DNA of 64,000 bases. Origin: Dyadobacter sp. Lineage in GTDB: Bacteria; Bacteroidota; Bacteroidia; Cytophagales; Spirosomataceae. A model generated the notes under the pieces. That model saw nothing but the letters and a program-made list of their open reading frames with translations. It was not told the DNA's origin and did not search any database. The position numbers and the translations under genes were made by a program. How positions within the stretch are numbered: position 1 is the stretch's first letter; every line of letters starts with the position of its first letter. This document shows positions 60,420 through 64,000 of this stretch, piece by piece. The stretch spans positions 124,001 to 188,000 of the forward strand of contig NZ_JAGIAS010000011.1 of the NCBI RefSeq assembly GCF_017744695.1. Direction: 5' to 3'.

Positions 60420-61391
60420 ATGACACAGGAATATATCAGATCGCTTGCCAGGAAATTCTTCGACGGGACCGCTACGGAAGAAGAAAAACAGCTATTGCAC
60501 GAGTGGTACGACCGGCTCGCCGACGACCAAAGCCCGGAGACCATTGTCACACCGGCGGGGGAAAGCGCCGACGAAATCCGTGACCGCATGCACGCGGGCC
60601 TGCAAAACCGGCGCGGGCAATACATGCCCGCGAAACGGTTCGGCTGGATACAGAGGCTCACAGCCTGGTCTTCGGCAGCCGCGGCGATCGTTCTGGTCGG
60701 TTTTTTGCTCTGGACCAACGAACGAAAGCCTGCTGCAAGCGACCTCCGGCTGGTGGCGGCACCGCTCGGCAAGACCATCCGGGTAAACCTGCCCGACGGC
60801 TCGCATATCTGGCTGAATGCAGGCTCGACACTCAGCTATCCCGTAGCATTCAAAGGAAAAACCCGCGAAGTAGTATTGCGCGAGGGACAGGCATTCTTTG
60901 ACATCGCCCACGATAAAACCAAACCATTTATCGTCCATGCCAAGACACTGGACATTACCGTCTTAGGTACTTCATTCGATGTTAAAGCCTACAAAAACGA
61001 CCCGGATATCAAAGTGACGGTCAAGACCGGCAAGGTCGGTGTGCAGGTTCGTGACAAACCGGAACAGCCCGCACTGATGCTGCTGCCCGCCGAGCAGGCC
61101 GTGGTACCGGAAAAAACGCAAAAAATCCATGTGAGTGAAATCAGCAAACCGGCCATTGCCCCCTGGAAGGACAACAGGATGGTGTTCGAGGACGAACTGC
61201 TGGTGGAAGTGCTGCATGCATTGGAAAGAAAGTATAACCAGCATATCCTTATCGAGAAACCAGGCCTTTCCACCGAGAAAATATCGCTGACCCTCGACGA
61301 CCAACCCATGAACGATGTGCTGAAAGTCCTGGGTTTCTCCAAGAATTTCAATTATTCACAACTAAACGACAGTACGATAGTAATCAGATAG
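60420..61391 (+). CDS. FecR family anti-sigma factor, second Sus locus
   Basis: 323 residues from the ATG at 60420 (MTQEYIRSLARKFFDGTATEEE), ten codons inside the track ORF. Cytoplasmic part about 1-78, membrane helix about 82-99 (AWSSAAAAIVLVGFLLW), FecR domain about 115-215 (NLPDGSHIWLNAGSTLSYPVAF, EGQAFFDIAHDKTKPFIVHA, VLGTSFDVKAY) and DUF4974 about 240-322 (FEDELLVEVLHALERKYN). Partner of the STN-bearing SusC that follows after 165 bp. Confidence 0.93.
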   Translation: MTQEYIRSLARKFFDGTATEEEKQLLHEWYDRLADDQSPETIVTPAGESADEIRDRMHAGLQNRRGQYMPAKRFGWIQRLTAWSSAAAAIVLVGFLLWTNERKPAASDLRLVAAPLGKTIRVNLPDGSHIWLNAGSTLSYPVAFKGKTREVVLREGQAFFDIAHDKTKPFIVHAKTLDITVLGTSFDVKAYKNDPDIKVTVKTGKVGVQVRDKPEQPALMLLPAEQAVVPEKTQKIHVSEISKPAIAPWKDNRMVFEDELLVEVLHALERKYNQHILIEKPGLSTEKISLTLDDQPMNDVLKVLGFSKNFNYSQLNDSTIVIR

Positions 61392-61556
61392 GAAGAACAA
61401 AAAATACGGGCTGGCTTTCCAGGAAGGCTGGTCTGGTGAATACCGGGAACACTGCGAATGTCCCCGGTATCGGTTGTCGCCTGCCAGGCAATGCTTGGAA
61501 CCATGAATGGCGGGTGGACGCGGTTTAACAGCTTAACCATTAAACATCAGACAAAT

Positions 61557-64000
61557 ATGGTGAATTATTACCATAAGGGGCTCCCCTTATTCAAAAAATG
61601 TATGCGCATTTCTACGCTAATACTGGGTATTAATGTCCTGACAACCGCCTTGCTCATGGCCGGGCCTACGGAGGCCCAGCACGTCAGCATGGATATGCGG
61701 CAAACCCGGGTAAAGACAGTCCTGAGGCAGATCGAGCAGCAAACCGGTCTCACTTTTGCTTTCGACGAGAAGCTGGTGCGTAAAGCACCGGAAATTACCA
61801 TTTACGCACTGGGACAGCCCGTTCCGGCGATCCTGAAAATGATCGAAAAGCAAACCAGCCTGGAATTCAGGCAGGTAGGCAACATGATCGGGATTACGGA
61901 AAGGCCAAAGACGGAAATCCTGCGTGAGATCGTGCCGGTAACGCAAACGCTCGCCCGACCCGTGAAGGGAAAGGTAACCGACGAAAAGGGCGAGGCGTTA
62001 CCCTCCGTGGCGATCCGCGTGAAGGGCACCAATGAAGGGACCATGACCGACGTGGAAGGCAACTATACCATCGATATCGCCGGCGATGAATCCATTCTGA
62101 TATTCAGTTTCATTGGTTTTGTGGCGCAGGAAGTGATGGTTGGCGCGCGCACCAGCGTGGACGTGGCCCTGAAACCCGACGTGTCGACATTGACCGAACT
62201 CGTCGTAACCGGCTATGGCGCCCAGCGCAAGAAGGACCTGATCGGTGCGGTGTCGGTCGTGGACGTCGAACAGCTGAAACAAACGCCCGACGGGCAGGTC
62301 GCCAACCAGTTGCAGGGCCGCGCTTCGGGGGTTACCATCCTGAGCTCGGGCCAGCCGGGCGAAACGCCGCAGGTGCGCATCCGCGGTCTGAATACATTTG
62401 GCAACAACTCGCCGCTGTACGTGGTCGACGGTGTTCCTACCACGTCCATTTCCGACCTGAACACCAACGACATCGCCTCCATGCAGGTGCTGAAAGACGC
62501 TGGTTCTGCCTCCATCTACGGATCAAGAGCGGCCAACGGGGTGATTATCATTACGACCAAAAAAGGGAAGGATAAGGTTAAAATCAATTACAGTGCCTGG
62601 TTCGGGATTCAGACACCCCCGGGAGGTAACGTATGGAACACCCTGTCGCCGCAGGAACAGGCGCAACTGAAATTTCAGGTGCAGAAAAACTCCGGGCTGA
62701 CCGTGGGCGACGACCAGTATGGCTATGGCACCTCTCCCGTCCTGCCCGACTACATTCTTCCTGCCGGAGCCTCGGAAGGTGATCCGCGGACTAATCCGAA
62801 CCTGTATTATGTGAACCCGAACTACACTTCGGTCGATGATTTCAATACCTTTAACCAGATTGTAAAGGCCAACAAAACCGGTACCGACTGGTTTCACGAG
62901 ATATTCAAACCCGCACCTTCCACGAGCCATAACATCTCGCTCAGCGGCGGCAGCGACCAGGGCAACTACCTGTTTTCACTCAATTATTTCAACCAGCAGG
63001 GCGCATTGACCAACACCTACCTGAAACGCTACACGCTCCGCTCGAACAGCCAGTACAACATCGGCAAGCACGTGCGCATCGGCGAAAACCTCGCCTATTC
63101 GATTTCCGACAATCCCAAATCCAGCCTCTCCGACGGCGGCTCGGCCATTGCATTCTCTTTCCGTATGCAGCCTATCGTGCCTGTGCACGACATCATGGGT
63201 AACTACGCCGGCAGCCGCGCCTCGGGCATGGGCGACGCATTCAACCCCGTGGCTATGCGCGACCGCACCCGTTACGACAAAGGACTGGACAACCGCCTGT
63301 TCGGTAATGTTTTTGCGGAATTCGACTTTTTCAAATCTTTTACATTCCGTACCAGCCTGGGTGGCGAGAACTACTCCGGCAGATGGAGCTCGTTTTCCTT
63401 CCCTACCTACGAAAACAAGGAAAATAGTAATACCAATACCTACTCGGAAGGCTCCTATTCCGGCTTCAACTGGACATGGACCAATTTGCTGACCTTTCAC
63501 AAAACAATGGGTAAACACGACCTGACCGTCGCGGCGGGTACCGAGGCTTACAGCGGCAAATACTACGAAATCGGCGGCAGCACGCAGGGCTATTTCTCTT
63601 TTGACCCCAACTACATGAACCTGGGCACCGGCTCCGGCACGCGCACCAATTCGAGCAGCCGTTCCGCGGACGCTTTGTACTCACTCATTGGTCGCCTGGA
63701 TTACATTTACAACGACAGATACCTTTTCGGCGCGATTCTCCGTCGGGACGGATCTTCCAAGTTTATCAACGAGCGTTATGGGTTCTTCCCGGCTGTGAGC
63801 GCGGGCTGGCGCATTTCCCGTGAGGATTTCATGCGCAACCTGACATGGATCGACGACCTGAAACTCAGGGCCAACTACGGGATCATGGGTAACCAGATCA
63901 ACGTGACTTCGGGCAATGCATTCACTACTTACAGCTCCAACCGCCGCAGTTCTTACTACGACCTCGGTGGTACCAGCGGATCGGGCGCGCTGGAAGGTTT
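61557..64000 (+). CDS. SusC/RagA TonB-linked outer membrane receptor with STN domain, partial
   Basis: Not in the ORF track because it runs off the window; read from the ATG at 61557 (MVNYYHKGLPLFKK) it stays open for 814 codons. Signal segment about 17-40, STN domain about 42-115 (VSMDMRQTRVKTVLRQIEQQTGLTFAFDEKLV), carboxypeptidase-regulatory-like domain about 136-215 (VKGKVTDEKGEALPSVAIRV), SusC signature LTELVVTGYGAQRKKDLIGAV, plug and the first part of the barrel. The SusD partner should lie beyond 64000. The gap 61392-61556 contains an 8-bp inverted repeat ATACCGGG-N15-CCCGGTAT. Confidence 0.95.
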   Translation, partial: MVNYYHKGLPLFKKCMRISTLILGINVLTTALLMAGPTEAQHVSMDMRQTRVKTVLRQIEQQTGLTFAFDEKLVRKAPEITIYALGQPVPAILKMIEKQTSLEFRQVGNMIGITERPKTEILREIVPVTQTLARPVKGKVTDEKGEALPSVAIRVKGTNEGTMTDVEGNYTIDIAGDESILIFSFIGFVAQEVMVGARTSVDVALKPDVSTLTELVVTGYGAQRKKDLIGAVSVVDVEQLKQTPDGQVANQLQGRASGVTILSSGQPGETPQVRIRGLNTFGNNSPLYVVDGVPTTSISDLNTNDIASMQVLKDAGSASIYGSRAANGVIIITTKKGKDKVKINYSAWFGIQTPPGGNVWNTLSPQEQAQLKFQVQKNSGLTVGDDQYGYGTSPVLPDYILPAGASEGDPRTNPNLYYVNPNYTSVDDFNTFNQIVKANKTGTDWFHEIFKPAPSTSHNISLSGGSDQGNYLFSLNYFNQQGALTNTYLKRYTLRSNSQYNIGKHVRIGENLAYSISDNPKSSLSDGGSAIAFSFRMQPIVPVHDIMGNYAGSRASGMGDAFNPVAMRDRTRYDKGLDNRLFGNVFAEFDFFKSFTFRTSLGGENYSGRWSSFSFPTYENKENSNTNTYSEGSYSGFNWTWTNLLTFHKTMGKHDLTVAAGTEAYSGKYYEIGGSTQGYFSFDPNYMNLGTGSGTRTNSSSRSADALYSLIGRLDYIYNDRYLFGAILRRDGSSKFINERYGFFPAVSAGWRISREDFMRNLTWIDDLKLRANYGIMGNQINVTSGNAFTTYSSNRRSSYYDLGGTSGSGALEG

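Noticed and set aside
61440-61470. Inverted repeat ATACCGGG-N15-CCCGGTAT before the second susC
   Set aside because: Short stem, long loop, no T run and no promoter box; cannot be called a terminator or operator.

Overview
The window reads as a chromosome segment of a Gram-negative Bacteroidota, most likely order Cytophagales (Dyadobacter/Spirosoma-like). Evidence: two sigma (FecI)/anti-sigma (FecR)/SusC modules, a type IX secretion (T9SS) sorting tail on two secreted proteins, many beta-barrel outer membrane proteins, no Shine-Dalgarno pattern, and promoter-like TAnnTTTG (-7) boxes before several genes. The genus is inference. No tRNA, rRNA, CRISPR array, insertion sequence or phage gene was seen.

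Layout. 1-1.9 kb: an Fsr-type MFS exporter (cut by the window edge) and a GntR/FCD regulator, both starting inside the same 20-bp operator-like sequence. 2-9.4 kb: a complete sigma-FecR-SusC-SusD nutrient uptake locus. 9.4-18.9 kb (minus strand): urease operon ureA-ureB-ureC-OMP-ureE-ureF-ureG-ureD, then a NicO/UreH-type nickel permease, a urea transporter, a decayed TonB receptor, an AraC regulator and a remnant of an NTF2-like gene. 19-25 kb: a small unknown protein, an S41 peptidase, an arsenic cluster (arsR, DUF6428, thioredoxin-type arsC, arsN-like acetyltransferase, but no efflux permease), and selD-mnmH for 2-selenouridine in tRNA. 25-31.3 kb: an AraC-GNAT fusion, DoxX, a polysaccharide deacetylase, an AraC protein, an SDR, cytochrome c, a Crp-like regulator and an outer membrane protein. 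31.8-38 kb: two T9SS cargo proteins, a reprolysin-like metalloprotease and a protein with a 381-residue tandem duplication. 38.4-45.7 kb: a NarL-type regulator with a propeller histidine kinase, then an ABC-2 exporter next to a LytS/LytTR pair. 45.8-55.5 kb: an OmpR/HAMP two-component system followed by a Rieske protein, a DUF5777 barrel, YceI, an RND metal pump fused to its TolC channel, and the adaptor lipoprotein. 55.5-56.4 kb: gene remnants. 56.6-59.5 kb: DUF6454, DoxX, ArsR, SRPBCC and a DHFR-fold reductase. 59.7-64 kb: a second sigma-FecR-SusC locus that runs off the window.

How it fits together. In both Sus loci FecR should relay receptor state to the sigma factor. The urease block has every part needed for urea uptake, nickel delivery and active-site assembly, but its dedicated TonB receptor is broken. 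The 46-55 kb block looks like an envelope metal or redox stress response. Four CTTAAG-type direct repeats at an exact 11-bp pitch sit before the Rieske-to-adaptor operon, and two more at the same pitch sit before the regulator gene, so the response regulator probably drives both. The ArsR-SRPBCC-DoxX operon has a 26-bp perfect inverted repeat laid over its promoter. Decay is local: four gene remnants were found, two of them with both ends kept and the middle deleted.
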